Part shown: positions 25,041-33,294 of the stretch, in pieces
Layout of the letters: each line of letters opens with the position of its first letter
Position numbering within the stretch: position 1 is the stretch's first letter
NCBI RefSeq assembly: GCF_000264945.2
Contig: NZ_CP013070.1
Span: 1,798,001-1,862,000, forward strand
Source: Sphingobium indicum B90A
Lineage (GTDB): Bacteria > Pseudomonadota > Alphaproteobacteria > Sphingomonadales > Sphingomonadaceae
Length of the DNA stretch: 64,000 bases
Direction of reading: 5' to 3'
The notes under the pieces: generated by a model
What the model was told of the DNA's origin: nothing
The model's input: the letters and a program-made list of their open reading frames with translations, nothing else
The model's database searches: none
Translations under genes and position numbers: made by a program

Positions 25041-25529
25041 ATGGAACCGAAGCATTGGAGCCTTGGGCTGGGTCTTTTCTCCATAGGACTGGGATTGGCG
25101 GAAGTCGCCCGGCCGCGCGCCATCGCCAGGCGGCTGGGCCATGACCATGCCGCCGCCCGCGTCACGATAAGGCTGTTCGGCGCACGCGAACTGCTGTCCG
25201 GCGCCGGCATCCTGGCAGCGCCGGCGCATTCCACGCGGGTCTGGAACCGCGTGGCCGGCGATGCGCTGGACCTTGCGGCGCTCGTGCTCGCCAGCCGGCG
25301 CCGGCCGCTTTGGGCGCCGATCGCCTTCGTCATGGGCGCGACGGTGGCGGACATCGTCGTGGCCCGCGCACTGGACCGGAAGACCGGGAAGATGTTGCCG
25401 GTGTCCCCCGGCGATCCGCGCAAATCCGACGATCCGCCTGCCCATTCGCTCGGCTCCCCCACCACCATGGAGCCGGAGGGCATGGCTTGTCATCAGGCCC
25501 CGCCCGTTCCGGAGCGACAGGTGCGTTGA
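25041..25529 (+). CDS. Small membrane protein related to the N-terminal domain of cyclase/dehydrase-type proteins
   Basis: A 162-aa protein with about four hydrophobic segments (LGLGLFSIGLGLAEVARP, a GARELLSGAGIL turn, RVAGDALDLAALVLA, IAFVMGATVADIVVARAL). This pattern occurs as the membrane part ahead of SRPBCC (polyketide cyclase/dehydrase-like) domains, here alone and followed by a hydrophilic Pro-rich tail of about 45 residues. AGGAGG lies 10 bp before ATG 25041; a TTG at 25035 is too close to it. Function unknown. Confidence 0.65.
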   Translation: MEPKHWSLGLGLFSIGLGLAEVARPRAIARRLGHDHAAARVTIRLFGARELLSGAGILAAPAHSTRVWNRVAGDALDLAALVLASRRRPLWAPIAFVMGATVADIVVARALDRKTGKMLPVSPGDPRKSDDPPAHSLGSPTTMEPEGMACHQAPPVPERQVR

Positions 25530-25630
25530 CGGCCGGGAAAAAGCCGGCGCGACCAAGACCGGATGCTTAATCTGGTTAAGTGCACAGCAATGAACGGCCA
25601 TTATAAGCGGCCCATCGAGGCTGGCTTTCC

Positions 25631-26713
25631 ATGCAGCCTTCTAGCGCCCGACAGGGCGGACGCAAGGAAGCAGGATTGTCGGATCTACCGGATATAGCGA
25701 TTGAGGCAGGCAGGTCGGACAGGACATCGGAAATCGACGCCGGAGCCTGGCTGGCCGCCATTGTGGAAAATTCCGACGACGCCATTCTCAGCAAGACGCT
25801 GGACGGGGTCATCACCACCTGGAACCGGGGCGCGTCCCGCCTGTTCGGCTATTCCGCCGAGGAAGCGATCGGCAAGCCGGTGACGATCGTCATTCCCGAA
25901 GACCGCCTGCATGAGGAGGAGCATATCCTCGCGCGCCTGCGCGCCGGCGAGCGGATCGATCATTTCGAGACGGTCCGCCGCCGCAAGGACGGCACGCTCA
26001 TCGAAATATCCCTGACCGTGTCCCCCGTCCGCAACGCGGCGGGGCAGATATTGGGCGCCTCCAAGATCGCCCGCGACATCACCGCCCAGAAACGCGCCGC
26101 CGCGCAACAGATGCTGTTGCTCAAGGAGATGCGTCACCGCGTCAAAAATCTTTTCGCCCTGGCCACCGGGCTGGTGGCGCTGAGCGCGCGCGGCGCGCAT
26201 GATGTCGGGGAACTGACAAGCGACCTGACGGCGCGGCTGATGGCCCTCGCCGCCGCGCACCAGCTCACCTTGCCCGACTTGGACAATGAAGGGACGACGG
26301 AAAGCTCCACCACCCTGTTCTCGCTGCTGGAGGCCATCGTCGCTCCCCACGAACTGGCGGATGAGCGCAAGCGCATATTCGTGAAGGGCACGGACCTGCC
26401 CGTCGGCGGCGGCGCGTTCACCTCGGTCGCGCTGCTGCTGCACGAATTGGCGACCAATGCCGCCAAATATGGCGCGCTCTCGACCCCGGACGGCCGGCTG
26501 GACGTCACCGTCAGCGTTCAGGATGACGATGCGATCATCCATTGGGCGGAATGCGGCGGCCCCCGCCTGGACCGGACGCCGGATCGCGAAGGCTTCGGAA
26601 CGGCGCTGGAACAGGCGTCGCTCAAGGGCACGGGCGGCACCCTCGTCCGGTCATGGAAGGATGCCGGCCTGACGATGGAAATCCGGTTCAAGCTGAGCCG
26701 CCTCGCCGCATAG
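25631..26713 (+). CDS. PAS-domain HWE-type sensor histidine kinase
   Basis: A 360-aa soluble kinase. A PAS domain spans about residues 38-155 (VENSDDAILSKTLDGVITTWNRGASRLFGYS ... ITAQKRA). The phospho-acceptor is in KEMRHRVKNLFALATGLV near 167. The ATP-binding part has HELATNAAKYGALS and the HWE-family W-x-E in IIHWAECGGP. HWE kinases in this group often feed the PhyR/EcfG general stress response or single-domain receivers. The two orphan receivers at 22485 and 31418 are possible partners (inference). No membrane segment was found. Confidence 0.88.
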   Translation: MQPSSARQGGRKEAGLSDLPDIAIEAGRSDRTSEIDAGAWLAAIVENSDDAILSKTLDGVITTWNRGASRLFGYSAEEAIGKPVTIVIPEDRLHEEEHILARLRAGERIDHFETVRRRKDGTLIEISLTVSPVRNAAGQILGASKIARDITAQKRAAAQQMLLLKEMRHRVKNLFALATGLVALSARGAHDVGELTSDLTARLMALAAAHQLTLPDLDNEGTTESSTTLFSLLEAIVAPHELADERKRIFVKGTDLPVGGGAFTSVALLLHELATNAAKYGALSTPDGRLDVTVSVQDDDAIIHWAECGGPRLDRTPDREGFGTALEQASLKGTGGTLVRSWKDAGLTMEIRFKLSRLAA

Positions 26714-26719
26714 CGCCGC

Positions 26720-27130
26720 TCAATAACGCTGGAGCAGGCGCTCGACCGTGGGTCCGATCGACCCTTCGCGGCCGGACTTGTCCTTGATGTCGCGTTCCAG
26801 CGCGTCTCGGATCGCAGCGATCTGCGCGTCGGTCAGATGTTCGATGCCGACGAATTCCACCCGCGCCTTGTCCAGCGACCGGATGATCTCGTCCAGCTTC
26901 GCCTGCATGGCTGCGCCGTCGCGGTTCTGGCTGTTCTGGATCAGGAAGACGGCCAGGAAGGTCAGCACCGTCGTCGCAGTGTTCACGATCAACTGCCATG
27001 TGTCGGAGTAGTGAAGAAACGGCCCCGACACGGCCCATAGAATGATCAGCAAAGTCGACAGGATGAAAGCATGGGGTTGTCCCATCAGCCGTGCGCTGCT
27101 GGTGGCGACGTTGGTGAAGATCCGGTCCAT
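26720..27130 (-). CDS. Low-affinity iron permease family protein
   Basis: A 136-aa protein with two membrane segments (FILSTLLIILWAVSGPFLHY, then IVNTATTVLTFLAVFLIQNSQNRDG) followed by a cytoplasmic helix (AKLDEIIRSLDKARVEFVGIEHLTDAQI). The block FLIQNSQNRDGAAMQAKLDE is the signature of the family named after yeast Fet4. In bacteria, iron transport by these short proteins is not well proven. It converges with the HWE kinase, 6 bp apart. Confidence 0.82.
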   Translation of the reverse strand: MDRIFTNVATSSARLMGQPHAFILSTLLIILWAVSGPFLHYSDTWQLIVNTATTVLTFLAVFLIQNSQNRDGAAMQAKLDEIIRSLDKARVEFVGIEHLTDAQIAAIRDALERDIKDKSGREGSIGPTVERLLQRY

Positions 27131-27219
27131 TGTTCTTGCGCCTGCGACAATATCGCCCCCAGGGAAAGGGATAGGCGCGTCGCCTCAGGCGCACATTAAC
27201 TTATGATAACCTCCGCGCG

Positions 27220-27861
27220 TCATTGCCCGGCCGGGACCGACCGCGCGGTCGGACCGAATCTGGCGTCCAGCGCCTCCGCCTGCTTGCGGTGCGCCGCAAT
27301 CACGGGAACCATCTCTCCCGCCATCTTCCTGAGCGCCGGATAATCGCCCCGCCTGGCATAGCTGCTTTGCAGGTTGAACGCCTCCAGATGCGCCGCGGCC
27401 TGCTGGCCGACATAGACGCTGTCGAATTCCTGGTCCCCCGCGCCGTTGAGCTGGCCCAGCATCGCCCGGCGGCGCGCATCGATATTCTGCGGAATGGCGA
27501 TGTTGACCGGATTGTCGGCGACGAAGCGCCGGAGCCGATCGCTGCTCCGCTGGTGGTCGGCGACCATCATCCGCGCAAATGCCTTCACTTCGGGCGCGCG
27601 GGCGCGCACCATGGCGATCTTGCCCGCCTCCATCTCATACATATCCCCGATCGCCGCCTGCGGGATGTAGAAGGTGGTGGTGACCGCCTCGTCCGGGCGG
27701 GAAACGCCTTCGGGCTTCGGCCCTTCATAATGCTTGGCCACCGTGGCGCTGCCATTGGCCGGCCCCTGCTCCGACGCGCCGTCGGTCTGGTTGCAGCCGG
27801 AAAGGACCAGCAGGGCCAGGCAGGCGGGCAGGCCGGGCCGGAACGTGCCGCCGCCGCTCAT
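27220..27861 (-). CDS. DUF4142 domain lipoprotein
   Basis: A 213-aa protein. The signal peptide ends in a lipobox (LALLVLSGCNQ, Cys near residue 23), so it should be lipid-anchored. The body from about 60 on is the ferritin-like DUF4142 four-helix bundle: DMYEMEAGKIAMVRARAPEVKAFARMMVADHQRS, then EFDSVYVGQQAAAHLEAFNLQSSYA. This family is common in stress and envelope regulons; its chemistry is unknown. The ATG overlaps the upstream small lipoprotein gene by 4 bp. Confidence 0.8.
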   Translation of the reverse strand: MSGGGTFRPGLPACLALLVLSGCNQTDGASEQGPANGSATVAKHYEGPKPEGVSRPDEAVTTTFYIPQAAIGDMYEMEAGKIAMVRARAPEVKAFARMMVADHQRSSDRLRRFVADNPVNIAIPQNIDARRRAMLGQLNGAGDQEFDSVYVGQQAAAHLEAFNLQSSYARRGDYPALRKMAGEMVPVIAAHRKQAEALDARFGPTARSVPAGQ

Positions 27862-28082
27862 GGCTGCGTCCCGTTGCCGCCCGCGCCGGGAGCGCCGATG
27901 CCCGGCATCGCGTTCGCGCCGCCCATGTCGCCGGCGGCGTTGATCGCCTCCTGCTGGTTGGTCCCGCCCGGCACCCTGCCATTTTCATTCTGCGCGGCGG
28001 GGCTGCAAGCGCAAAGCAGGGCGGAGGCCGCAATCAGGATCAGGGCAGTGGATGCGGGACGCGGCATGCTGGAACAAGGCAT
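27858..28082 (-). CDS. Small predicted lipoprotein
   Basis: A 74-aa protein with a signal peptide and lipobox (ASALLCACSPAAQ, Cys near residue 26) and a Gly/Asn-rich mature part of about 48 residues. It is translationally coupled (4-bp overlap) to the DUF4142 lipoprotein and may be its partner. No family was recognised. Confidence 0.6.
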   Translation of the reverse strand: MPCSSMPRPASTALILIAASALLCACSPAAQNENGRVPGGTNQQEAINAAGDMGGANAMPGIGAPGAGGNGTQP

Positions 28083-28213
28083 GGGGTTCTCCTTCTACAG
28101 GGCTGTCGCTGCGACAACGCCCGGCGGGCCGAAGGAGGACTCCGGTGTCGCAACCCTATGTTAGTGCGGCCGCGCTTTTCACTCCGCCAGCCCGGCGCCG
28201 CGCCGAACCGCCT

Positions 28214-28981
28214 TCAACCCAGCGCAATGTCAAGGCAGGTCATGACCGCAAGGCCGACCAGCAGGCTCGCCTGCGCCGACTGCCCGTCCTCGCCCAGTTC
28301 CGGCGCGATCTGGTCCATCACGACGCTGATCATCGCGCCTGCCGCCAGGCACAGGGCGATGGGCAGCAGCATGGCGTAGCGATGCACCAGCGCCGCGCCC
28401 AAGGCCCCGAAGACAGGCTCCACCAACCCTGAGGCCAGCGCCCCGGCAAAGGCCCATATCGGCGGGTAGCGCAACGCCAGCGCGCTCCCCACGGCAAAGC
28501 CTTCGGGTATGTTCTGAATGCCGATGCCTAGCGCCGTGGCATAGCCCTCTCCCCCGGCATCCCGCGCGAAGCTGACGCCGACCGCCAGCCCCTCCGGCGC
28601 GTTGTGGAGCGTGATCGCCGCCACCAGCAACCAGATGCGATGGCCGATCCGGTCCAAGCCCTCGGCAGTGGTGAACCGCTCCAGGGAGAAACGGCTGAGG
28701 GCCAGCAGCAGCAGCCCGCCTACCAGCACCGCGACGGCAACCGTCCCTGCCGCGGGCCAGGAACCGACGCCCTGCCGATCCAATATGCCGACAGCAGGCA
28801 CGATCAGCGAAAAGAAGGACGCGGCGAGCATCACGCCCGCCGCGAACCCCAGCATCGCGCCCTGGTAACGCAGCGCCGACCGGCCGATGCCCAGCAGGGG
28901 CAATCCGCCCAATCCGGTCGCCGCGCCCGCGAGCAGGCTGGCCGTCGTGCCGGCCAGAACCGGCGACAGGTCGATGCTCAA
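28214..28981 (-). CDS. ZIP family metal transporter
   Basis: A 255-aa inner-membrane protein with about eight hydrophobic segments. Two metal-binding motifs are clear: TLHNAPEGLAVG near residue 123 (HNxPEG, transmembrane 4) and GIQNIPEGFAVG near 153 (transmembrane 5). ZIP proteins move Zn, Fe or Mn into the cytoplasm. Its position next to Mn-catalase makes manganese or iron supply plausible (inference). The His-rich loop common in other members is missing. Confidence 0.87.
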   Translation of the reverse strand: MSIDLSPVLAGTTASLLAGAATGLGGLPLLGIGRSALRYQGAMLGFAAGVMLAASFFSLIVPAVGILDRQGVGSWPAAGTVAVAVLVGGLLLLALSRFSLERFTTAEGLDRIGHRIWLLVAAITLHNAPEGLAVGVSFARDAGGEGYATALGIGIQNIPEGFAVGSALALRYPPIWAFAGALASGLVEPVFGALGAALVHRYAMLLPIALCLAAGAMISVVMDQIAPELGEDGQSAQASLLVGLAVMTCLDIALG

Positions 28982-29029
28982 CGGCTGGCCTGCTCTCCCG
29001 CGCTCCGTCGCAAGGCGTACCCTACCATC

Positions 29030-30001
29030 TCATTCCTCGCCCGACGGAAAGGGGCGTTTCGCGGCGGCCTGCGACCGGGCGTCGGCCATGTCGCTCGCCC
29101 CGCCCAGATCCTCGTCGCTCAGCTTGCCCGCGCCCGGCCCGCCGCCCAGATCGGCGCCGGTCACCGGATTGGCGTTGGGATCGGACTTCAGGCGTTCGGT
29201 CATCGCCGCGAAGTCCTGCATCTCCTGCTCGGGGAGCGCGACCGACGCCTGGCCGTCGCCGCCATCGAGAGGCAACCTGCTCTCAATATCGTCGATCCGC
29301 TCCCACTGCTCGCCCGTGTTCCAGGGGCCGACCGCATCGCCTTCGCCCTGGGACGCGTTGACATAGAGGCTGGCATAGGGGGCAAGGCCGGGCAGCTTGC
29401 CGGCGGGGAAATTGTCCTTGATCGAATAGAGCGCCTTTTCGAAGCTCTTTTGGTGCGAAACCTCCCGTGTCATCAGGAAGCCCAGCGCATCCTTGACGCC
29501 CGGATCGTCGGTGATGTTGATCAGCCGTTCGTAGATGATCTTGGCCCGGCTTTCCGCGGCGATGTTGGACCGCAGGTCGCAGGTGGGATCGCCGCGGCTG
29601 TCGACATAGGCGGCGGTCCATGGGACGCCCGAACTGTTGGTGAGCGAGGGCCCGCCGCCATAGAGGATCGACTGGGTATGGCTGTTCCCGCCCGCGTTCA
29701 GCGACATGTAGAGTTCCGCCTCCTCCATCGACGCTTCGGTCAGGGCCGACTTCGCGCCCTTGTTCAGCATGGCGACAATCGACCCGATGACTTCCAGGTG
29801 GCTGAGTTCCTCGGTCGCGATGTCCAGCAGCATGTCCTTACGCCCCGGATCGTCCTCGGCCAGTCCCTGGGTGAAATAGCGCATGGCCGCCGCCAGTTCT
29901 CCGTCCGGCCCGCCAAATTGTTCCAGCAGCAGGGAGGCGAGCGCGGGATTGGTCTCGGAAACCCTCACCGTATATTGAAGCCGCTTGTTATGCATGAACA
30001 T
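29030..30001 (-). CDS. Manganese catalase
   Basis: A 323-aa di-manganese catalase that dismutates hydrogen peroxide. Metal ligands sit in the ferritin-like bundle: a Glu in GGPDGELAAAMRY, ATEELSHLEVIG, AAESRAKIIYE and MTREVSHQKSFE. The C-terminal tail from about 240 on is hydrophilic and ends in a Gly/Asp-rich stretch. GGAG precedes the ATG at 30001. A small membrane protein gene is 12 bp upstream in the same direction. Heme-independent peroxide defence fits the stress-related neighbourhood. Confidence 0.92.
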   Translation of the reverse strand: MFMHNKRLQYTVRVSETNPALASLLLEQFGGPDGELAAAMRYFTQGLAEDDPGRKDMLLDIATEELSHLEVIGSIVAMLNKGAKSALTEASMEEAELYMSLNAGGNSHTQSILYGGGPSLTNSSGVPWTAAYVDSRGDPTCDLRSNIAAESRAKIIYERLINITDDPGVKDALGFLMTREVSHQKSFEKALYSIKDNFPAGKLPGLAPYASLYVNASQGEGDAVGPWNTGEQWERIDDIESRLPLDGGDGQASVALPEQEMQDFAAMTERLKSDPNANPVTGADLGGGPGAGKLSDEDLGGASDMADARSQAAAKRPFPSGEE

Positions 30002-30013
30002 GGAATGATCTCC

Positions 30014-30295
30014 TCAGGCTCCATTGCCGGATGAAAAACGACTGCCGCGAATTCGCGGCTGACCTTGTTTGAAATCGCCGTGCAGGATGGGAACGACGCA
30101 GGCGATCACGCTCCCTGCGATCAGGACGATGGCGCCCGCGCCCAGCATCGCGGCCATGACAGCCTCCGGGCGAAGCGACGCGCCGGTCAGCCAGGCATGG
30201 GCCAGGATGCACAGCGCGGCGATCCCCGCCGTCTCGATGGCCGCGCCGACGAGCAGTCGAACCCTTGCCCCGATGCTTCTATTCGCCCTGGCCAT
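30014..30295 (-). CDS. Small two-segment membrane protein
   Basis: About 93 residues with two hydrophobic segments (LLVGAAIETAGIAALCILAHAWL, then VMAAMLGAGAIVLIAGSVIACVVPIL) and a basic C-terminus. ATG 30295 is preferred because GGGAG lies 5 bp before it; ATG 30316 is open too. It lies 12 bp upstream of the Mn-catalase gene and probably shares its transcript. No family recognised. Confidence 0.55.
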   Translation of the reverse strand: MARANRSIGARVRLLVGAAIETAGIAALCILAHAWLTGASLRPEAVMAAMLGAGAIVLIAGSVIACVVPILHGDFKQGQPRIRGSRFSSGNGA

Positions 30296-30323
30296 GACTG
30301 CTCCCACATCGAACAAGGGCAGT

Positions 30324-30349
30324 TAAGCCGCGCCGGCAGCAAGCGTTCC
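30324..30349 (-). promoter_or_regulatory. Possible EcfG-like promoter of the Mn-catalase operon
   Basis: Leftward GGAAC at 30349-30345 is followed by 17 bp and CTTA at 30327-30324. The -35 box fits EcfG fully, the -10 poorly. It is at the right distance for the small membrane protein/Mn-catalase transcript. Confidence 0.3.
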
Positions 30350-30489
30350 GCGATCCGCGATGGAGCGATAATTCAGTTTACAGCCAACCGATCCAGGATA
30401 TTCCCGCCGGGTTCTTCCGAAAACTCGCCCTTCGGGATCGGCATCCGCCGCAACAGGGGAAAGGCCGCCGGAAACTGATCCAGTTTAGC

Positions 30490-30526
30490 CCGCCATGCGG
30501 ATCGCCCCGCGACGCGGGACGTTGGT
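30490..30526 (+). promoter_or_regulatory. Possible EcfG-like promoter before the hydrophilic 164-aa gene
   Basis: GGATC followed after 16 bp by CGTT lies in this stretch, one base from GGAAC-N16-CGTT. It sits about 40-60 bp upstream of the ATG at 30560. Confidence 0.35.
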
Positions 30527-30559
30527 GACGGAGAGAAGATATTTTCGGGAAGAATCGCG

Positions 30560-31054
30560 ATGAACGAGCGCAACGCATTTCTGCAAGGGCAAGGATCGCC
30601 CATCAAGGACGATGCCGCCCCGCCCGAACAGGGCTGGCGCGGCGAACGCGCCGCCGACGAGCCTGCCGGCAAGGCGCATAGGCGCCGCCACATCAAAGGC
30701 GTGCGGGCGGAGGTTGAGGACATATCCGGCACCGCCTTCGTGGAGGCGGGCGGCGCGGACATGGCGCCTGCCGATGACGACGAAGGCGAGGACAGGAGCA
30801 TGCAGCCGCAGGATGGCGGCAAGCGATCCCATCCCGACGGCGTCAGCGATCTTGACATGTCGGCCGCCAGTCCGGGCGGGCAAAGCGCCGGCGCGCCCTA
30901 TCCGCATGGACGCAGGAAGTCGAAAAACGACTTCGGCAGCCGCATGGGCCATGGCGGCCAGACGGAGATCGGCTATCACGGCACCGGCCATCTGGGCGGC
31001 CGCTCCGTCGGCGAGGACGACAATCGCAACGGCGTCGCGGAAACCGACGATTGA
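30560..31054 (+). CDS. Hydrophilic, probably disordered protein
   Basis: A 164-aa protein dominated by Gly, Asp, Glu, Arg and Ala with no hydrophobic segment and no cysteine. The middle part IKGVRAEVEDISGTAFVEAGGAD and the C-terminal block KNDFGSRMGHGGQTEIGYHGTGHLGGRSVGEDDNRNGVAE look conserved in style, with repeated G-H-G units. Such composition is usual for desiccation or general stress proteins (inference). An overlapping antisense frame (30485-31186) exists but has weaker coding character. Function not recognised. Confidence 0.5.
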   Translation: MNERNAFLQGQGSPIKDDAAPPEQGWRGERAADEPAGKAHRRRHIKGVRAEVEDISGTAFVEAGGADMAPADDDEGEDRSMQPQDGGKRSHPDGVSDLDMSAASPGGQSAGAPYPHGRRKSKNDFGSRMGHGGQTEIGYHGTGHLGGRSVGEDDNRNGVAETDD

Positions 31055-31213
31055 CCGTTCCGGAGTCCGGCGGTTCGTCGATTTCGGCCTTGTCGCCATG
31101 GACGGCACAGCCATTCGGGCATCCACTCGCCTGGCCAATGCCCCGGCCGCATTGATGTCCCTGTCGGGCAGGCTTCGCTTTTCCAAGGGAGCAATGAAGC
31201 CGTCCGGAAAAAA
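31051..31213 (-). pseudogene. Possible remnant of a TnpB-type (IS200/IS605) transposase C-terminus
   Basis: Reading leftward from a stop near 31238, the frame gives FIAPLEKRSLPDRDINAAGA and then a basic tail (ARMAVPSMATRPKSTNRRTPERS). D-R-D-x-N-A-A is the last conserved RuvC-type motif of TnpB proteins and is usually followed by a variable basic tail. The upstream zinc ribbon (two CxxC) and the rest of the protein are missing, so if real this is only a fragment. Evidence rests on one motif. Confidence 0.3.
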
Positions 31214-31417
31214 GTTCAGGGCAAGCGACTTATTTTAGGCCCGATTCCCCTGCGGGCGCGTTACCATGATGGCGCAACAGGGAAGATCATGGGCAAGAAG
31301 GCACAAGCTGTGGCGCAGGTCCGCGCCAGGCTGCTCGACGAAGTCGAGTCCCCGGCGTTCCCTGCTGCGCGGGGGATTGCCGGGCCATGTCCCGCTGCGG
31401 GATGAAGGCGGTGGAAG
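31055..31417. other. 363-bp gap without intact gene
   Basis: Apart from the possible TnpB remnant at its left end, this stretch shows no convincing gene, promoter or repeat. A 38-codon rightward frame at 31290 has no supporting feature. Confidence 0.5.
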
Positions 31418-31795
31418 ATGACGGAAGCTGCATTGCAGGATTGCCGCATATTGATCGCGGAGGATGAATATCTCATCGCCACCGACCTTGCCGAGGCGCT
31501 GACGCAGGACAATGCCGTGATCCTTGGCCCGGTGCCCCGCGTTGCGGACGCGCTGTCGCTGATCGAGTCGGGAACGCGGATCGACCTTGCCGTGCTGGAC
31601 GTCAACCTGTGCGGCGACATGGCGTTTCCTGTCGCCGACGCGCTGGCGGCGCAGCGCATCCCCTTCGCCTTCGCCACCGGCTATGACGGCTGGGCCATCC
31701 CCGCCCGCTTCGCGAATGTGCCGCGCCTAGTAAAGCCCTTCAGGCCGGATCGGTTGCGAAGCGCGCTGAAATCGCTCCTCCCCCCATCCCGCTGA
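31418..31795 (+). CDS. Stand-alone response regulator receiver protein
   Basis: A 125-aa CheY-like domain. ILIAEDEYLIATDLAEAL gives the acidic pocket, LAVLDVNL the phospho-acceptor Asp61, FATGYD the conserved Thr and LVKPFRPDRL the Lys near residue 105. No output domain. This sequence type (AEDEYLIA, VKPF) is the one often served by HWE/HisKA_2 kinases in alphaproteobacteria, so pairing with the kinase at 25631 is possible but unproven. Confidence 0.87.
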   Translation: MTEAALQDCRILIAEDEYLIATDLAEALTQDNAVILGPVPRVADALSLIESGTRIDLAVLDVNLCGDMAFPVADALAAQRIPFAFATGYDGWAIPARFANVPRLVKPFRPDRLRSALKSLLPPSR

Positions 31796-32034
31796 TTGCG
31801 ATCCGACGGCGCGGCTGCTCCGAAATCCGCTGCCTGCTCCAGACTTGCGGGCGCGCCACGCTCTTGCCGCGCCCGCCTTTGCGGCGACCGGAGCGTCGAT
31901 GCCGCCGTCCGGACCGACTGCAGGCAAATGCTGCACCGGCGGTTCGGCCCCCGTTCAGCGCACCACCCTGGCCCTGATGGTCTTCAAGGACGGCGTCACC
32001 TGTTGGCGCTTGCCCCCGTCGATCCCTCGGACGA

Positions 32035-32850
32035 TCAGCCTACGAAGGCACGCTCGATCACATAGGCGCCCGGCGCGGCGTTGGAACCCTCGGCAAAGCC
32101 CTGTTCCTCGAAATAGGCGCCGAACTGCTTGATCATCTCCATGCTGCCGCACATCATGATCCGGTCGGTTTCCGGGTTGAACCTGGCTTCGCCCGGAATG
32201 CCCTCGAACAGCGCCCCGCTTTCGACCAGCTTGTCGATGCGGACATTGTTGCGGAACGGCTCGCGGGTCACGGTCGGCACATAATGGAACTGGCTAGCCG
32301 CCTGTTCCGCCACCAGCGGATCGTCCGCCAGCTTGCCCGACAGTTCGTCCTGGAAGGCGAGGTCGCTCACCCGGCGGACGGAATGCACCACCACGACCTG
32401 CTCGTAGAACTCATAGACATCCGGATCGCGCGCCAGGCTGAGGAAAGGCGCCAGCCCCGTGCCGGTCGACAGCATGAACAGCCGCCTGCCCGGCAGCAGC
32501 GCGTCCGTCACCAGCGTGCCGGTGGGCTTGCGGCCCAGATAGATCTGGTCGCCCGGCTGGATCAGTTGCAGCTTCGACGTCAGCGGCCCGTCCTGCACCT
32601 TGATCGACAGGAACTCCAGTTCCTCGTCCCAGGCGGGGCTGGCGACCGAATAGGCGCGCAGCAGCGGCTTGCCATTGTCGCCCTGCAACCCGATCATCAC
32701 GAACTCGCCCGACCGGAAGCGGAAGCTGGCCGGCCGCGTGATGCGGAAGCTGAAAAGATGTTCGTTCCAATGCCGCACCGACAGCACGGTTTCCACGGAT
32801 AGCGCGCCGGTCGGTTCCAGCACCGGCTTTTCGATCGTCACGTCGTTCAA
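32035..32850 (-). CDS. fpr: Ferredoxin--NADP(+) reductase
   Basis: About 271 residues of the bacterial subclass-I flavoprotein that exchanges electrons between NADPH and ferredoxin/flavodoxin. FAD binding: RAYSVASPAW near residue 72. NADPH binding: LSTGTGLAPFLSLARDP near 130 and MMCGSMEMI near 230. The C-terminus VIERAFVG is typical of the rhizobial/sphingomonad type. Start is uncertain: TTG 32850 has AGGGG 8 bp upstream, while TTG 32868 gives six more residues. Such enzymes are often part of oxidative-stress responses. Confidence 0.9.
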   Translation of the reverse strand: MNDVTIEKPVLEPTGALSVETVLSVRHWNEHLFSFRITRPASFRFRSGEFVMIGLQGDNGKPLLRAYSVASPAWDEELEFLSIKVQDGPLTSKLQLIQPGDQIYLGRKPTGTLVTDALLPGRRLFMLSTGTGLAPFLSLARDPDVYEFYEQVVVVHSVRRVSDLAFQDELSGKLADDPLVAEQAASQFHYVPTVTREPFRNNVRIDKLVESGALFEGIPGEARFNPETDRIMMCGSMEMIKQFGAYFEEQGFAEGSNAAPGAYVIERAFVG

Positions 32851-32870
32851 AACCTTTTCCCCTGCCAAAT

Positions 32871-32890
32871 CCAGGGCGACTGTCGCCTGG
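32871..32890. promoter_or_regulatory. Palindrome upstream of fpr
   Basis: CCAGGGCGACTGTCGCCTGG is an imperfect 20-bp palindrome lying just upstream of the fpr coding region, within the expected promoter or leader. It may be an operator or simply a hairpin. No regulator could be assigned. Confidence 0.3.
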
Positions 32891-33011
32891 TAGGAGCGTC
32901 AGTTGCGTGGGCTTCGCAATAAGCTATGCAGCGCGAATGCCCCCTGGGACGTTCCAAGGCAAGGCGAAAAAAACTTGTCGGCGCGAAAGCTGGCGATCAT
33001 CCGCGCCGGCA

Positions 33012-33221
33012 TCAGGACCGGGGGCAAGGGAGCGGCGCCGCCCGCCGCGCCGGAACGCAGCAGGGCAGATTGCGCGGCCGGGACGCATGCAAGGCCCGAT
33101 AGGCGGGCATGCAGGCGCCGTCCTGCATCCATTCGCTTGGCCCGAATGAGCTGTGTCCCTGCGCATTGCCGCTCAAGATCGCCGCAATGACGGCGCTGCC
33201 GCGCAGCATGACCCCCACCAT
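33012..33221 (-). CDS. Possible small secreted protein
   Basis: A 69-codon frame. It starts MVGVMLRGSAVIAAILSGNAQGHSS, which could be a signal peptide, and its ATG follows AAGGGAAA. The mature part has four cysteines and a basic Pro/Arg-rich end of low-complexity GC-type sequence, which weakens the case. It lies downstream of the CsoR-like palindrome. May be spurious. Confidence 0.25.
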   Translation of the reverse strand: MVGVMLRGSAVIAAILSGNAQGHSSFGPSEWMQDGACMPAYRALHASRPRNLPCCVPARRAAPLPCPRS

Positions 33222-33294
33222 GATGATTTCCCTTGCTCCGGAGCGCCGACACGCCCGTCCCCGCGCAAGTTCATAACCGCTTCCCTATCCAAAA

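Noticed and set aside
30485..31186. 233-codon antisense frame over the hydrophilic 164-aa gene
   Set aside because: Kept only for its first part, which may be a TnpB trace. The rest has no family feature, and the forward gene has a plausible promoter. Neither strand is certain.
31290..31406. 38-codon frame starting MGKKAQAV
   Set aside because: No ribosome site, no family and no conserved feature.
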